A DNA stretch of 64,000 nucleotides from JBGTSJ01 sp041940305 (GCA_041940305.1 JBGTSJ010000009.1:62001-126000); one strand, 5' to 3'; positions 38,001-47,150 are shown, counted from the stretch's first letter. The notes: a model not told the origin generated them from the letters alone. Made by a program: numbers and translations.

Positions 38001-41000
38001 GCTGGAGGTTTTCGCCGAACACGCCGACACCGTGAACACCGTCGTGTTCACTCCGGACGGCGAGCGCGTGGCCTCCGGGGGGTACGACGGCCAACTGCTG
38101 ATCTGGGACCCGAGGACGGCCGACGTGCTGCAGCAGTTCACGACGGCATTGAATCCGCTGGATGCGTACAGCGCGTATTCGACCAACACGATCAACCAGA
38201 TCGCATTTACGCGAGACGGTTCGCTGATGGCGTCGTGCGGCTCCAGCGGGGAGGTGCGGCTGTGGGACGTGCCGACGGCCCAACACCTGGCCACCCTGCA
38301 GCGCGACCTGAATGAAGAATTGTCGTACGCCTTCCACTTTCTGTCTTACCTGATGTTCAGCCCGGACGGGCGCTATCTCGCGGCGGCGGAGTCTCAGGAG
38401 ATCCTGGTGTGGACGGTCCCCACGCCGGAGCAACTGGCCAATCCCAACCCGTTCTCCGATTCGCTGTTGCCGCGGTTCCCGGTGACGGCGGTGCTGCAGG
38501 GGCACACGGACTGGGTGTTCGGGATGGCCTTCAGTCCCGATTCGATCTACCTCGCGTCATCGGGATCAGATCAGTCGATTCGCCTGTGGACGATCAGCAC
38601 CGGCGCACAGGTCGTCGCGCTGTACGGTCATGAGAGCGATCCGGGACCGCTGGCATTCTCGGAAGACGGAGGCGAGCTGGTGTCGGTCGATGCGAGCGGT
38701 TCGGTCCGCTGGTGGGACCTGGCGTTCTCTGCGACGCACAGCGCGGCGGAGACTGTTCTGGCGGCTCATACCGACCGGGTGAGCGACGTGGAATATGGCC
38801 CCGACGGGCGGAAGCTGGCCACCGCCTCGTATGACGGAACGGTAAAGCTCTGGGACGCGGAAACGGGCCGGCAGCGGCGATCGATCAACGCGCGGGGACA
38901 AGTCGATCCGGACGACTACTCCTATGAATGGACGCAGGATGTGGCGTTCGACCCGGACGGGGAGCTGATTGCGGCCGGCACCGATGCGGGGCGCGTGCAG
39001 CTGTGGCGGGCCGAGTCGGGCGAACCCGTCGCGACTTTGCAGCAGCCTGCTCCCAAGAGCGGCGACCTTTCCTATAAGGGACTGATGCGGACGGTGGCTT
39101 TCTCGCAGCCTGGCATGAAGGTGGCGATCGCCGGCGAGTCCGCCGAGGTGCATCTGTGGGACGCGAAGACCAACTCCCAGATCGCACGACTGGTGGAGCA
39201 TACGGGCGAACTCACCTACCTGGCTTTCGGTCCGCGCGGAGACCGGCTGGCGTCGGCGGGCAGCGACGGGAATATCTGCCTGTGGAGCATGGAACTCCTG
39301 GCGCTGGAGCGCACGCTGGAAGGGCATGCCGGCGCCGTGAACTGCATCGCGTTCAACGGGGACGGCAAGCTGCTGGCGTCGGGGGGGCAGGATCGAACGG
39401 TGCGCGTCTGGGACGCGGCGACGGGCGAACTGAAGTGGTCGCATGACGAACATGGGACGGCCATCGACGTCGTCGGGCCGATCCATGTGGCGTTCGATCC
39501 CGGCGGCAAGAAGCTCGCTTCGGCGGGAGATGACGGAGCGATTCTCATTTGGGACGTCGCGAACGGCACTGTCGAACATCGCCTGGAAGGCCACACCGAT
39601 GTCGTCCGCTACGTCGCGTTCAGCCCCAAGGGAGATCGCATCGCCAGTGCGAGCGAAGACTACACGGCCCGCATCTGGGACGTTGCTTCCGGGCAGTTGC
39701 TGCATGAACTGAAGGACCTTCAGGGGGTGGGGCGCTACGGCCACAAGGACTGGGTCAACATGGTGCTCTGGCATCCCGACGGCATTTGGGTCGCCACCTG
39801 CAGCGACGACGGCACCGTGCAGATCTGGAAATCGGCGACCGGCGAACATCTGCAGACGTTCGGCGAGCACGCCGACTGGGTGCGGGCGATCGCCCTGACT
39901 CCCGACGGCACGCGGCTGGCTTCGGCGTGCGACGATCACAAGGTCCGCATCTGGGACACGTCCAACGTCATGGCCGATCTGGCGCCCGACGCGCCGGACT
40001 CACCTGATGCGCCGGCCGCGCCCGGCACGGAGGAGTTCGAGATGAGCAGCGCCGGGCTGCCGTCGGATGCCTGGTCGGTCTTTTCCGGACACAGCAGCAC
40101 GGTCCGGTACGTTGAATTCATCGGCGAGGGGACGAACCTAATCTCGGGCGTCACGTCCTACTCGCGGTCTGCAAAGATGTGGACGGCCGACTCGGGGACG
40201 GAGGTCGCGTCGTATGACATTGCCGTCAGCGGCACGGAATCCGGCTCGGGCACAATGGGTCGGGTCGCCTTTAACGCAACGGGCGACTGGCTGGCCGGGA
40301 CCGGGCTTGACCGGAGGTCCGTGCAGATCTGGACCATTCCGGCGGGAGACCGGCATGCCGAATTCGAGCATCCGCGGGCCGTTCAGACTTTCGCCTGGAG
40401 TCCGGCCGGCGCGTTGATGGCGACGGGCTGCCTCGACGGCGTGGTGCGGCTGTGGGACGCCGATACGGGAGAGCTGCTGCAGGAACTGGAGGGGCACTCT
40501 CCTCTGACGGAATCGTTCTCCGTGGACGGCGGCGTGCGGCACGTCGCTTTCAGTCCGAGAGGAGACCTGCTGGCGAGCGCGGGGGGAGACCGCACGGTTC
40601 GGATCTGGGATGTGGATGGACGCCGCCTGGCGAGGACCCTCACGGGGCATCAATCGGAAGTCGAGCGCGTGGCCTTCAGCCCGGACGGCAAGGTGCTGGC
40701 ATCGGCGAGCACCGATGAAACCGCCCGGCTGTGGAGCATCGCCGACGGTGGGCTGATCCACACGCTCAACGGGCACGACAAGGCGCTCGAAGCCGTGCTG
40801 TTCAGTCCCGACGGCGCCCGGCTGCTGACGACGAGCAGCGACGGGTCGATCCGTCTCTGGGATGTCGAGACGGGACGCGCCGTTGCGATTTTTCAGACCC
40901 TGAAGGCTGCGGAGGGAACTGCGCCGCGGGCGCAATTCGATCCGGAGGGAGGTTGCATCGCGGCGACCGGGGATGAGTACCACGTCAATGTGCTGAAGAC

Positions 41001-41874
41001 GTCCGAGTCGGAATCGCAACGCGCGGAGCGCCGGCGTCAATGGCGGCGCTCTTCGGCGGACTCCGCCGCGGCCGGCCGGAACTGGGCGGGCGCGCTGTTT
41101 CATCTGCGGCATCTCGTCCCCGAAATGCCCGATGACGTGGCGATCAACTATCAGTACGCCAATGTGCTGGCGGAGATGGAGCGGTGGGACGAGGCGCGCG
41201 AGGCGTTCGTCCACACGCTGAGCATCGCCGCCGCGAACTCGACGGACCGGTCCACGATTCTGCTGAGGCTGGGACTGCTGCAACTGGCGGGCGGCGATGT
41301 CAGCGGCTATCGCAGCTCGTGCGAGGAGCTGTATCAGGCCGCCGCCGACGCACGGGCCGCCGCTGTGAATCCTGACATCGAGATCTACGACAACGAGATC
41401 TACGCGGCCTGGCTCGCGGGCGTCAGTCCGCAGGAGCCGCCGGACTGGGAGAAGTTCCGCCAACTGGCCCTGGACCCGCTGACCAACGGCAGCGGTGACG
41501 AGCTGTTCTATCGGGAGACATATGGAATCCTGCTGTTCCGCGCCGGTTACTATCAGGACGCGGTCGAGGAGATCGCGTACGTCGACCGCCGCTCCGGATC
41601 GACCACGAACCCGGAGGCCCAGTTCGTGATGGCGATGGCGCTGCAGAAACTGGGGCGTCACAAAGAGGCGCTGGGCTGGTATGTCGACGCGCTCCAACTC
41701 GTGGGCGCATGGGAGGAGGCGCTGGCCGTGAGCGAGGAGGACCCGTTCGGACTCACAACGACTGCGGCGGCGGCGCCAACGCCGGTCTGGGAAGTGCGGT
41801 TGCGGCGTTCGATGCTGCGGGCCGAGGCGGATGCGGTCTTCAAGGACGAGATCGCTCCCGCGGCGCCGCCCTGA
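35038..41874 (+). CDS. giant HEPN-like / Ser-Thr kinase / WD40 / TPR membrane protein
   Basis: 2278 residues. The ATG at 35038 has GGAGG upstream. Residues about 30-200 form a helical domain with YRNKVLFHAA, an R-x5-H motif (R153, H159) like that of HEPN domains. The kinase spans about 346-690: GRGGMG loop, Lys376 (EVALKKL), HRDVKPGN with D525, DLG in place of DFG (D544), and GTLRYASPEQ. A membrane helix (about 693-720) and an Ala/Glu-rich coiled coil (to about 800) follow, then about 23 WD40 repeats (862-1990), enough for three propellers, and C-terminal TPR-like helices. The kinase is thus cytoplasmic and the propellers extracytoplasmic if the topology is simple. It probably phosphorylates targets in response to propeller binding. 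Confidence 0.92.
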   Translation: MPQDSRIDEGAWRQFPLPLAQLCRRAANAKTDVDGHLTAFSLAEVAIKLISSTAIVHYAEQPAHDERLVESLRKLARPSLGHWWEFARTLTPVLAERMPAYERLREVLFEKVHDDCPRAAGLNAALLQALGRSKSPGLSVRFRDLFDHVIEYRNKVLFHAAPGQLPPDLHRQMSGAFLLGMNEVLAKVDVLAGSQLTYVSEVKQSQGKWQVTRFELTGENPRRQPAWELPREAVDRLPDAERVYLLGSDQRFRSLYPLALYDPEHEEFLLLNSRRGTQRTDYLCYTSGRTEEMAGLFTEQRKLLADILQIEVSDEEVVAWAAASRAEETLADPDDGGEPTHKTLGEFELISELGRGGMGVVYRARQPSLRREVALKKLLRTGGGSEQRFLREIRALGRVEHPHLVKILTSGSVGEDWYYAMELVDGVPMSAVCSKLKQSGSVIEDLDLSTWEHALTTACTEVRNREKPVGDSTASGTKRVRAAAAAEIPQRLKAGRGYVERVVDLIRQAASAVNALHDEGITHRDVKPGNIMVTADGQRALLMDLGLAQLADEEEGRLTRTRQFVGTLRYASPEQVLAAEKVDRRSDIYGLGATLWELLTLRPLFDADEQVPEAEVMRRIQLDEPESVRKHNNRVDKDLDAIIGKCLEKRPDRRYATARELSEDLRRWQRRDPVLARRVTKLEKGARWFARRPALATACVLAFLTIVLGTGSGLALWGYWKADEARDELATANVALKSSNASLEDARQASDEQAEKAREAERKAREAETQATQAAREASDARDELAASNSQLIEAQRLLQRGSYADQVLFAQNLWQMGNPLRARERLVECQPELRGWEWDHLRTAFSQHERAASPPQGKNLYGAMSGDGRTVAMASTEGEILLWDASEIVTDADGGQVAGELRSRLAEAGRKVRGLFISRDGRRVAAVDEGAGIRVWDGESGKLLGEGTTGTTALISFCTFSPDGSLLAAACDDNRVRTWKTENGLQPLEVFAEHADTVNTVVFTPDGERVASGGYDGQLLIWDPRTADVLQQFTTALNPLDAYSAYSTNTINQIAFTRDGSLMASCGSSGEVRLWDVPTAQHLATLQRDLNEELSYAFHFLSYLMFSPDGRYLAAAESQEILVWTVPTPEQLANPNPFSDSLLPRFPVTAVLQGHTDWVFGMAFSPDSIYLASSGSDQSIRLWTISTGAQVVALYGHESDPGPLAFSEDGGELVSVDASGSVRWWDLAFSATHSAAETVLAAHTDRVSDVEYGPDGRKLATASYDGTVKLWDAETGRQRRSINARGQVDPDDYSYEWTQDVAFDPDGELIAAGTDAGRVQLWRAESGEPVATLQQPAPKSGDLSYKGLMRTVAFSQPGMKVAIAGESAEVHLWDAKTNSQIARLVEHTGELTYLAFGPRGDRLASAGSDGNICLWSMELLALERTLEGHAGAVNCIAFNGDGKLLASGGQDRTVRVWDAATGELKWSHDEHGTAIDVVGPIHVAFDPGGKKLASAGDDGAILIWDVANGTVEHRLEGHTDVVRYVAFSPKGDRIASASEDYTARIWDVASGQLLHELKDLQGVGRYGHKDWVNMVLWHPDGIWVATCSDDGTVQIWKSATGEHLQTFGEHADWVRAIALTPDGTRLASACDDHKVRIWDTSNVMADLAPDAPDSPDAPAAPGTEEFEMSSAGLPSDAWSVFSGHSSTVRYVEFIGEGTNLISGVTSYSRSAKMWTADSGTEVASYDIAVSGTESGSGTMGRVAFNATGDWLAGTGLDRRSVQIWTIPAGDRHAEFEHPRAVQTFAWSPAGALMATGCLDGVVRLWDADTGELLQELEGHSPLTESFSVDGGVRHVAFSPRGDLLASAGGDRTVRIWDVDGRRLARTLTGHQSEVERVAFSPDGKVLASASTDETARLWSIADGGLIHTLNGHDKALEAVLFSPDGARLLTTSSDGSIRLWDVETGRAVAIFQTLKAAEGTAPRAQFDPEGGCIAATGDEYHVNVLKTSESESQRAERRRQWRRSSADSAAAGRNWAGALFHLRHLVPEMPDDVAINYQYANVLAEMERWDEAREAFVHTLSIAAANSTDRSTILLRLGLLQLAGGDVSGYRSSCEELYQAAADARAAAVNPDIEIYDNEIYAAWLAGVSPQEPPDWEKFRQLALDPLTNGSGDELFYRETYGILLFRAGYYQDAVEEIAYVDRRSGSTTNPEAQFVMAMALQKLGRHKEALGWYVDALQLVGAWEEALAVSEEDPFGLTTTAAAAPTPVWEVRLRRSMLRAEADAVFKDEIAPAAPP

Positions 41875-41900
41875 AGCCCGCACAGATGCGGGCAGCGCTC

Positions 41901-41921
41901 CCCGGGAAGAAGAATCCCGGG
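41901..41921 (+). terminator. hairpin after the giant kinase gene
   Basis: CCCGGGA-AGAAGAA-TCCCGGG forms a 7-bp stem 26 nt after the stop codon, followed by ATCTTTC. It may be an intrinsic terminator with a poor U-tract, or a repeat hairpin. Confidence 0.4.
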
Positions 41922-41969
41922 ATCTTTCGACTACGGCAGATAGCCGGTCCATCCAACAGGAATTTCACT

Positions 41970-43088
41970 ATGCGAGTTACGCGTGTGGTCACGCATGCGG
42001 TGCGGAATCCGCTGACGCCCGAACGACGGATGATCTCTTCGCTCGGGCAGCACGTCGTTTCCGACTACGTGCTGGTGCGGATCGAGACGGACGCGGGGAT
42101 CGACGGCGTGGGGGAGGCAACCGTGATGCCGCGGTGGAGCGGCGAAACGGTCTGGAGCGCGCAGGCGATCATCGACCACATCCTCGGTCCGCTGCTGGTG
42201 GATCAGGATCCGGCCGACATTGCGGAGATCGACCGCATCATGGACGCTGCGGCGCAGGACAACTGGTTCGCGAAGGCGGCGATCGAGATGGCGTGCTGGG
42301 ACATCCGCGGCAAGGACTCCGGCAGGCCGGTGTTCGAACTGCTGGACGGGAAGGTGCGCTCGACGGCTGTGAAGTGCCGGTTCTCGATGGGGGCCTATCC
42401 GCCGGAGCGCGTGCGGAAGACGGTGCCGCCGCTGATCGAACGCGGGTTCACGACGATCAAGGTGAAAGTCGGCACCGATATCGAAGAGGACGTGGAACGG
42501 GTGGCGCTGGTGCGGGAGATCATCGGCGACGAGCGGGAGATTGTGATCGACGCGAACTGCGGCTACGAGCCGGCCGATGCGATCGAAGCGGCGCGGCAGA
42601 TGGAGCCGTACCGCGTGACGCTGTTTGAGCAGCCGACGCCGCGGCATGATTACGAGGGCCTTGCGGAGGTGCGCCGCAACGTCAACATGCCGGTGATGGC
42701 CGACGACATGGTGTTCGACTTCGAGCAGGCGCGGGAGTGCGTGCGCCACGAGTCGTGTGATGTGATCAGCATTTATCCCGGCAAGTGCGGCGGCATCCGG
42801 AAGTGCCGCGAAATCGCGCGGCTGGCGGAGGAACACGGCGTCGCCTGCAGCATCGGGTCGAACCTGGAGTGGGACGTGGCCAGCGCGGCGATGTGCCACC
42901 TGGTGGTCGGCACGCCGAACATGAAAGTCGAGACCTACCCGGGTGACGTGCTGGGGCCGATGTACCACGAGTTTTCCGTGGCAAGGAACCCGCTGCGGAT
43001 CGAAGGTCCCGTCATTCACTGTCCCGAAGGCCCGGGCCTGGGTGTCGATATCGATTGGGGCGTCGTCGAGCGGCACGCCGTGCCCTAG
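41970..43088 (+). CDS. enolase-superfamily (muconate-lactonising subgroup) enzyme
   Basis: 372 residues. Catalytic and metal residues of the MLE subgroup are visible: the KxK pair K164/K166 (TTIKVKVG), metal ligands D194 (VIDAN), E220 (FEQP) and D245 (MADD), and the opposite-face Lys K272 (YPGKCGG). The start at 41970 is chosen because an upstream in-frame ATG at 41709 lies within the kinase gene. These enzymes abstract an alpha proton from a carboxylate substrate; activities include cycloisomerases, racemases, dipeptide epimerases and sugar-acid dehydratases. The exact substrate cannot be read. It is a single gene between the kinase and the RDD protein. Confidence 0.88.
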   Translation: MRVTRVVTHAVRNPLTPERRMISSLGQHVVSDYVLVRIETDAGIDGVGEATVMPRWSGETVWSAQAIIDHILGPLLVDQDPADIAEIDRIMDAAAQDNWFAKAAIEMACWDIRGKDSGRPVFELLDGKVRSTAVKCRFSMGAYPPERVRKTVPPLIERGFTTIKVKVGTDIEEDVERVALVREIIGDEREIVIDANCGYEPADAIEAARQMEPYRVTLFEQPTPRHDYEGLAEVRRNVNMPVMADDMVFDFEQARECVRHESCDVISIYPGKCGGIRKCREIARLAEEHGVACSIGSNLEWDVASAAMCHLVVGTPNMKVETYPGDVLGPMYHEFSVARNPLRIEGPVIHCPEGPGLGVDIDWGVVERHAVP

Positions 43089-43190
43089 CCGGAACACGGA
43101 CGTGCAATGGGTCCGGAAGATGGTACATTGGCTGAGGTCTGACGCTGCTGCGCGCGTCGCCTTCTTCTGATCCGGCAAGAGTTGCTGCCC

Positions 43191-44942
43191 ATGCCCGTCA
43201 AGATCCGTTGCCGTGGTTGCGAGAAGGTGCTCAGTGCGCCCGACAAGGCCCGCGGCAAGGTCATTCAGTGTCCCCAGTGCGGCACCAAGCTGAAGGTGCC
43301 GGGCGGGGACGCGGGCGCCGGCGGGAAGAAGCCGGCGAAGATGAAGACCAAGGCGCCGGCGGCTATGCAGGACTCGGGCGAGTTCCTGGCGCGGGTCGAT
43401 CTGTCCTCGCTCGATCACGAAGACGAGAAGATCTGCCCGTACTGCGCGGCGGAGATGGACGAGGAGCAGGTGGTCTGCCGCAAGTGCGGCATGAACATCG
43501 AAACCGGCGCGATGGACGCGCGCGAAGCAAAGAAACGCTCCCGCAAAGGTCCCGACCCGGCGCTGTTCTACTCCAAGGCCTGGTCCGACTCGTTTACGTT
43601 CGTCAAAGAGCACTGGGGCCTCGTGCTGCGCACCGGCTGGTATATGACGGTGATGTACGTGCTCAATACTGCGTGCGTTTCGATGGTGGTGTGGTGCGAC
43701 CGCGGTCCGCCGATCTTCTTCTGGTCGATGCTGTCGCTGCTCACGCAGCTGGGCATCTACGGATGGTTCTGGTTCCTCACGTACAAGGTCATTGAATCAA
43801 CGATGACCAAGGACGAGAAGATGCTGGAACGGGTCCATTTCGACTTCTTCGCCGTGATCGCGCTCGGCATCCGTCTGATGTTGTGGCCGGTGGTCGTCAT
43901 GTGGCCTGTGTTGCCGTTCGCGTTCATGCTGGCCGCCGTGCTGGGGGTGACGACGGCCGCCGTATCCCAGAACCCGGCGGCAGCCGTGATTCCGATCCTG
44001 CTGATCTTCGGGCCGCTGTTCCTGTTCTGCATGTTGCTGTACCCGCTGGCCACCGTGCATCTAACGCAGAAGTACACGTACAAGGCGTGGATCCTCTGGG
44101 AGCTGTTGAAGATCGGCGGACGGAACCTCGGGCCGGCGCTGTACTACTTCGTGGTGGCCCTCGGCGTGACGCTGCCGGTGGTTCTGATCGTGGGCGTCCC
44201 CATCGCACTGCTGATGGGCGGGATCGTCAACCCGTTCCTGAGCCCGACGGTGAACTGGGCGACGGCCGGCATCACGGACTGGTTCCTGCGTCTCATCGGT
44301 GAGACGCCCGATCCGGAAGGGTGGCTGTTCATGGTGATCAAGCTCCCGCTGAATCTGATCGCGGGCTTTCTCCTGATCACCCCGCTCTATCTCGCGATGG
44401 CGTTCCCCGCCGTGTTCATGATGCGCGTGAACGGATTGCTAGGGCACTACAACCGGGAGCGGCTGGGACTCGTCAATCACATCAATCCGGATACGCCCGC
44501 CAACTTCTGGGTGCGGTTCCTGGCATACCAGATCGATTTCTGCCTGTTCTGGTTCGCCAGCCTTCTGGTCGTCAAGGAGCCCAAGGCCGTGATCGTCGCG
44601 TGGTTGATTAACGCCATGATCATCATCATGGTCCTGTTTCTGCCCGCGGCATTGCCATTCTTCTTCTGGGTCTGGCCGCTCTACAACTTCTGGATGTACT
44701 TCGCGGTCTCCGAATCGACGACAACCCGCACGACCATCGGCAAGGATGCGTTTGGCCTGATCGTTAACGATCTCAATGGAAAACAGCTGACGCTCGGCAA
44801 GGCCTCGATGCGCGTGCTGGGGCGGATTACTTGCAATTTGACAGCAGGGTTGGGTTATCTCATCGCCGCCTTCCACCCGCAGAAAAAGGGTCTGCACGAC
44901 ATGATCGCCGGGACGCAATGCGCCTGGCGCGGCGACCGTTAA
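43191..44942 (+). CDS. zinc-ribbon and RDD-domain membrane protein
   Basis: 583 residues, starting at ATG 43191 (a TTG at 43182 is also in frame). Two short zinc ribbons open the protein: CRGCEK with CPQCG (residues about 7-31) and CPYCAAEMD with CRKCG (about 81-98), separated by a Lys/Ala linker. About eight to ten membrane helices follow. The last 150 residues form an RDD domain, FWVRFLAYQIDFCLFW, then GKDAFGLIVNDLNGKQLTLG and FHPQKKGLHDMIAGTQ. RDD proteins are poorly understood membrane proteins, some linked to ion or protein transport. The cytoplasmic zinc ribbons suggest nucleic-acid or protein binding. Confidence 0.85.
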   Translation: MPVKIRCRGCEKVLSAPDKARGKVIQCPQCGTKLKVPGGDAGAGGKKPAKMKTKAPAAMQDSGEFLARVDLSSLDHEDEKICPYCAAEMDEEQVVCRKCGMNIETGAMDAREAKKRSRKGPDPALFYSKAWSDSFTFVKEHWGLVLRTGWYMTVMYVLNTACVSMVVWCDRGPPIFFWSMLSLLTQLGIYGWFWFLTYKVIESTMTKDEKMLERVHFDFFAVIALGIRLMLWPVVVMWPVLPFAFMLAAVLGVTTAAVSQNPAAAVIPILLIFGPLFLFCMLLYPLATVHLTQKYTYKAWILWELLKIGGRNLGPALYYFVVALGVTLPVVLIVGVPIALLMGGIVNPFLSPTVNWATAGITDWFLRLIGETPDPEGWLFMVIKLPLNLIAGFLLITPLYLAMAFPAVFMMRVNGLLGHYNRERLGLVNHINPDTPANFWVRFLAYQIDFCLFWFASLLVVKEPKAVIVAWLINAMIIIMVLFLPAALPFFFWVWPLYNFWMYFAVSESTTTRTTIGKDAFGLIVNDLNGKQLTLGKASMRVLGRITCNLTAGLGYLIAAFHPQKKGLHDMIAGTQCAWRGDR

Positions 44943-45060
44943 ACCGGACGTCGCGATCAAGAGCCGCGACCGGCAGGGAGCGGTAGCCGACAGCGGTATG
45001 CGACCTGCGGGCCGCTTCCTGCCGGGCGCGGCTCGTCTCGCGCTGTGTGGAGACTTGAGA

Positions 45061-46776
45061 ATGAGGACGCTCGCACCCGTCTGGCTGGTCGCACTCGGTG
45101 CGACTGCACTCTCCGCCGCATCCCCCCCCAACGTCATCGTCATCATCACCGACGATCAGGGTTACGGGGACATCGGCGCCCACGGCAACACGCTGCTCAA
45201 GACGCCGCATCTTGATGCGCTGCATGCAGAGAGCGTGCGGCTGACCGACTTTCACGTCGATCCCACCTGCTCGCCGACTCGCTCGGCCCTGATGACGGGG
45301 CGCTACTCGACGCGGACCGGCGTATGGCACACGATCGCCGGCCGTTCTCTCATGCGGACGGGAGAGACGACCATTGCGGAAGTGCTGCGCGACGCGGGAT
45401 ATGACACGGCCCTGGTCGGCAAGTGGCACCTCGGCGACAACTATCCGCTGCGACCACAGGACCAAGGGTTCGGCCGGGCCCTGCATCACGGCGGGGGCGG
45501 AGTGACGCAGACGCCGGACTACTGGGGGAATGACTACTTCGACGACACGTACTTTCAGCACGACGGCACGACGCGCGCAACGCACGGCTACTGCACCGAC
45601 GTCTGGTTTGAGGAAGCGCTGCGGTTCATCGGCGAGCCGCGCGAAGAGCCGTTCTTCTGCTACATTGCGACGAACGCGCCGCATTCACCGTACCTGGTGG
45701 CGGACGAGTGGAAGCGGCCGTACCTGGACGCCGGCGTTACCGAGCCGATGGCGTCGTTCTACGGGATGATCGCCAACATCGATCACAACGTCGGGCGGCT
45801 GGTGGAGAAGCTGGACGAGTCGGGGCTGGCGGAGAACACGATCCTGATCTTCATGACGGACAACGGCACGGCGGCCGGCGTCGCGCGGAACCCGGCGGAG
45901 GGAGAGTGGACGGGCTTCAACGCGGGGATGCGCGGCCAGAAAGGCTCTCCGTATGACGGGGGACACCGTGTGCCGCTGTTCGTTCGCTGGCCGGCGGGCG
46001 GGATCGGTGGAGGCCGCGACATGGACGCGCTCACGGCCCACATCGACGTGCTGCCGACGCTGCTGGAACTGTGCGGCATTCACCACGACGCCGAACTGCC
46101 GCTGGACGGAATCAGCCTGGCTCCCGCACTTCCCCAGAACGGCGAGCCCATTCCCGAACGAACGCTGTTCGTCCATTCGCAGCGGATCGAACGACCGGAG
46201 AAATGGCGTCAGTCGGCGGTGATGACGGGCCGCTGGCGGCTGATCAACGGCGTCGAGCTGTACGACATCCGTGACGACGCCGGCCAGCAGCACAACGTGG
46301 CGGGAGCACATCAGGAAGTCGTCGGGAAGCTGCGTGCGGAGTATGACGGCTGGTGGAGCAGCCTGACTCCGGTGTTCGACGAGGAGGTGCGGATTGTCCT
46401 GGGAAATGAGGCGGAGAACCCGGCCGTGCTGACATGCCACGACTGGCATTCGGACGAAGTGCCGTGGAACCAGGGCGCCGTTCGACGCGATCCGGCCGCC
46501 AACGGGTACTGGTCGGTCGAGATCGACAAGGCCGGACGCTACTCGTTTACGCTCCGCAGCCGGCCGGAAGAGGCGGCTGAGCCTTTGGCGGCGGCGCGCG
46601 CGCGGGTCCGGGTGGGAGAGCAGACGGCCGAAGCGGAGGTCTCGCCCGAAGATCCGGCTGTGACGCTGACGATGGATCTGCCGGCTGGCGCGGCGCGTCT
46701 GCAGACGTGGCTGGAGTCCGGCGACGGCGAGGGTCGCGGCGCGTACTTCGTCACCGTTCGTCGAGTCGGTGAATGA
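45061..46776 (+). CDS. exported Cys-type sulfatase
   Basis: 571 residues with signal MRTLAPVWLVALGATALSAA. Metal-binding Asp pair IITDDQGYGD (D31, D32), the formylglycine signature CSPTRSALMTGR (C70), GKWHLG and the second metal site MTDNGTAAG are intact. C-terminal to the catalytic domain is a beta-rich domain of about 160 residues (WSVEIDKAGRYSFTLRSRPE) that may bind sulfated glycan. It would be activated by a formylglycine-generating enzyme encoded elsewhere. The ATG at 45061 is preferred to the one at 44998 because it gives a clean signal peptide. Substrate specificity is unknown. Confidence 0.93.
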   Translation: MRTLAPVWLVALGATALSAASPPNVIVIITDDQGYGDIGAHGNTLLKTPHLDALHAESVRLTDFHVDPTCSPTRSALMTGRYSTRTGVWHTIAGRSLMRTGETTIAEVLRDAGYDTALVGKWHLGDNYPLRPQDQGFGRALHHGGGGVTQTPDYWGNDYFDDTYFQHDGTTRATHGYCTDVWFEEALRFIGEPREEPFFCYIATNAPHSPYLVADEWKRPYLDAGVTEPMASFYGMIANIDHNVGRLVEKLDESGLAENTILIFMTDNGTAAGVARNPAEGEWTGFNAGMRGQKGSPYDGGHRVPLFVRWPAGGIGGGRDMDALTAHIDVLPTLLELCGIHHDAELPLDGISLAPALPQNGEPIPERTLFVHSQRIERPEKWRQSAVMTGRWRLINGVELYDIRDDAGQQHNVAGAHQEVVGKLRAEYDGWWSSLTPVFDEEVRIVLGNEAENPAVLTCHDWHSDEVPWNQGAVRRDPAANGYWSVEIDKAGRYSFTLRSRPEEAAEPLAAARARVRVGEQTAEAEVSPEDPAVTLTMDLPAGAARLQTWLESGDGEGRGAYFVTVRRVGE

Positions 46777-46823
46777 CGCCGGATTGAGTCGGCGCTTCGA
46801 CGGCCGTGGGAGTGAGCAACGAA

Positions 46824-46854
46824 GAAACCCGGTTTCTGGAAGAAACCGGGTCTC
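46824..46854. repeat. 31-nt interspersed palindrome (CCCGGTTT family), copy 2
   Basis: CCCGGTTTCT-GGA-AGAAACCGGG with flanking complementary bases. It matches the family at 19919-19950. It lies between the sulfatase stop and the stop of the convergent small-protein gene, so it could also act as a bidirectional terminator. Confidence 0.75.
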
Positions 46855-46886
46855 TGGCGGAGTCTCAGGCGCGTCGACGATGGAGC

Positions 46887-47150
46887 CTAGCGGAGGCCGA
46901 AGAAGCGGAGCAGCGCGTTATTCTTGCGGCGCTCCAGCTCCATCATGCGGCCCCAGAAGCCGGGCTGCTCGGGCTGCTGATAGTTGTAGTTGTAGTAGTA
47001 CTGCTGCTGCGGCTGGTTCTGATAGTAAACCTGCTGCTGCGGCTGGGCCTCGACGTCGGCGGCAGGGGCCGGGGCGGGCTCGGCCGAGACGGCGAGTCCG
47101 GCGGTCAACAGCACAGCGAGCGTGGCAACAGCGATCGTGAATCGTTTCAT
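46887..47150 (-). CDS. small secreted Gln/Tyr-rich protein
   Basis: 87 residues: a signal peptide (MKRFTIAVATLAVLLTAGLA, cleavage near VSAEP), an Ala/Pro linker, a central tract of Gln, Tyr and Asn (VYYQNQPQQQYYYNYNYQQ) and an amphipathic C terminus (GFWGRMMELERRKNNALL, FFGLR). A strong Shine-Dalgarno, GAGGAGGA, ends 6 nt before the ATG, the best in the window and unlike its neighbours, which suggests high expression. The composition suggests a surface or matrix component or a prion-like sticky segment. No family name can be given. Confidence 0.75.
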   Translation of the reverse strand: MKRFTIAVATLAVLLTAGLAVSAEPAPAPAADVEAQPQQQVYYQNQPQQQYYYNYNYQQPEQPGFWGRMMELERRKNNALLRFFGLR

